A model generated the notes under the pieces. That model ran no database searches. It was not told the origin of the DNA and saw only the letters and a list, made by a program, of their open reading frames with translations. From contig NZ_JBFIII010000084.1 in assembly GCF_041601295.1 (NCBI RefSeq), forward strand, positions 1 through 13,561: a DNA stretch of 13,561 bases. The letters run 5' to 3'. This DNA is from Immundisolibacter sp. Its GTDB lineage: Bacteria > Pseudomonadota > Gammaproteobacteria > Immundisolibacterales > Immundisolibacteraceae. The position numbers and the translations under genes were made by a program. This document shows positions 13,513 to 13,561 of the stretch, piece after piece; position 1 is the first letter of the stretch, and each line of letters begins with the position of its first letter.

Positions 13513-13561
13513 TCAGGCGCTGGACCGTGCTGGTCAGCCTGCTGGCTGCGGTTGCCACGCC
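13509..13561 (+). CDS. partial gene, possibly glucan glucosyltransferase OpgH (5' end only)
   Basis: A GTG at 13509-13511 overlaps the opgD TGA as GTGA, a common translational-coupling arrangement. The frame stays open to the window end and gives MIRRWTVLVSLLAAVAT, basic residues followed by a hydrophobic stretch, as expected for a membrane protein start. Partner glucosyltransferase genes (opgH) commonly follow opgG, so OpgH is the natural guess, but only 17 residues are visible and the identity is not proven by them. Confidence 0.5.
   Translation, partial: MIRRWTVLVSLLAAVAT

Overview
This window looks like chromosomal DNA from a GC-rich proteobacterium, most likely a gammaproteobacterium. 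The support is a canonical ihfB, a typical tadA, a Tat-exported OpgD-type glucan protein and the codon usage. No rRNA, tRNA, CRISPR array, transposase or phage gene is visible. The genus cannot be fixed from the sequence alone.

Left part (1-2745): a small lipoprotein gene overlaps tadA, the tRNA adenosine deaminase gene. tadA converges on a meta-cleavage-product-type alpha/beta hydrolase gene, with a strong GC hairpin between them. ihfB lies just upstream of the hydrolase on the same strand and is divergent from a universal stress protein gene.

Central part (2746-7500): an MFS transporter gene of the anion:cation symporter type is divergent, across about 300 bp, from a compact three-gene unit. 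The unit encodes a CitE-like acyl-CoA lyase, a mesaconyl-CoA hydratase (mch) and a mesaconyl-CoA C1:C4 CoA transferase (mct). mch and mct are signature genes of the second (glyoxylate-assimilating) cycle of the 3-hydroxypropionate bi-cycle, best known from Chloroflexus. With a mesaconyl-C4-CoA hydratase, which is not in this window, such a set would turn glyoxylate plus propionyl-CoA into pyruvate plus acetyl-CoA. The transporter suggests possible uptake of a C4/C5 dicarboxylate feeding the same intermediates. This is the most interesting part of the window.

Right-centre part (7501-10322): a FAD-dependent oxidoreductase gene stands alone, flanked by a perfect 14-bp direct repeat. Each repeat copy forms one arm of a hairpin, and the 5' leader carries a second, longer hairpin. 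The gene converges on a DUF900-type alpha/beta hydrolase gene.

Right part (10323-13561): a PLP-dependent trans-sulfuration enzyme gene (cystathionine gamma-synthase/lyase family) is divergent from a Tat-signal OpgD-type periplasmic glucan gene. The stop codon of the latter overlaps a GTG start of a gene cut off by the window edge, possibly the membrane glucosyltransferase OpgH.
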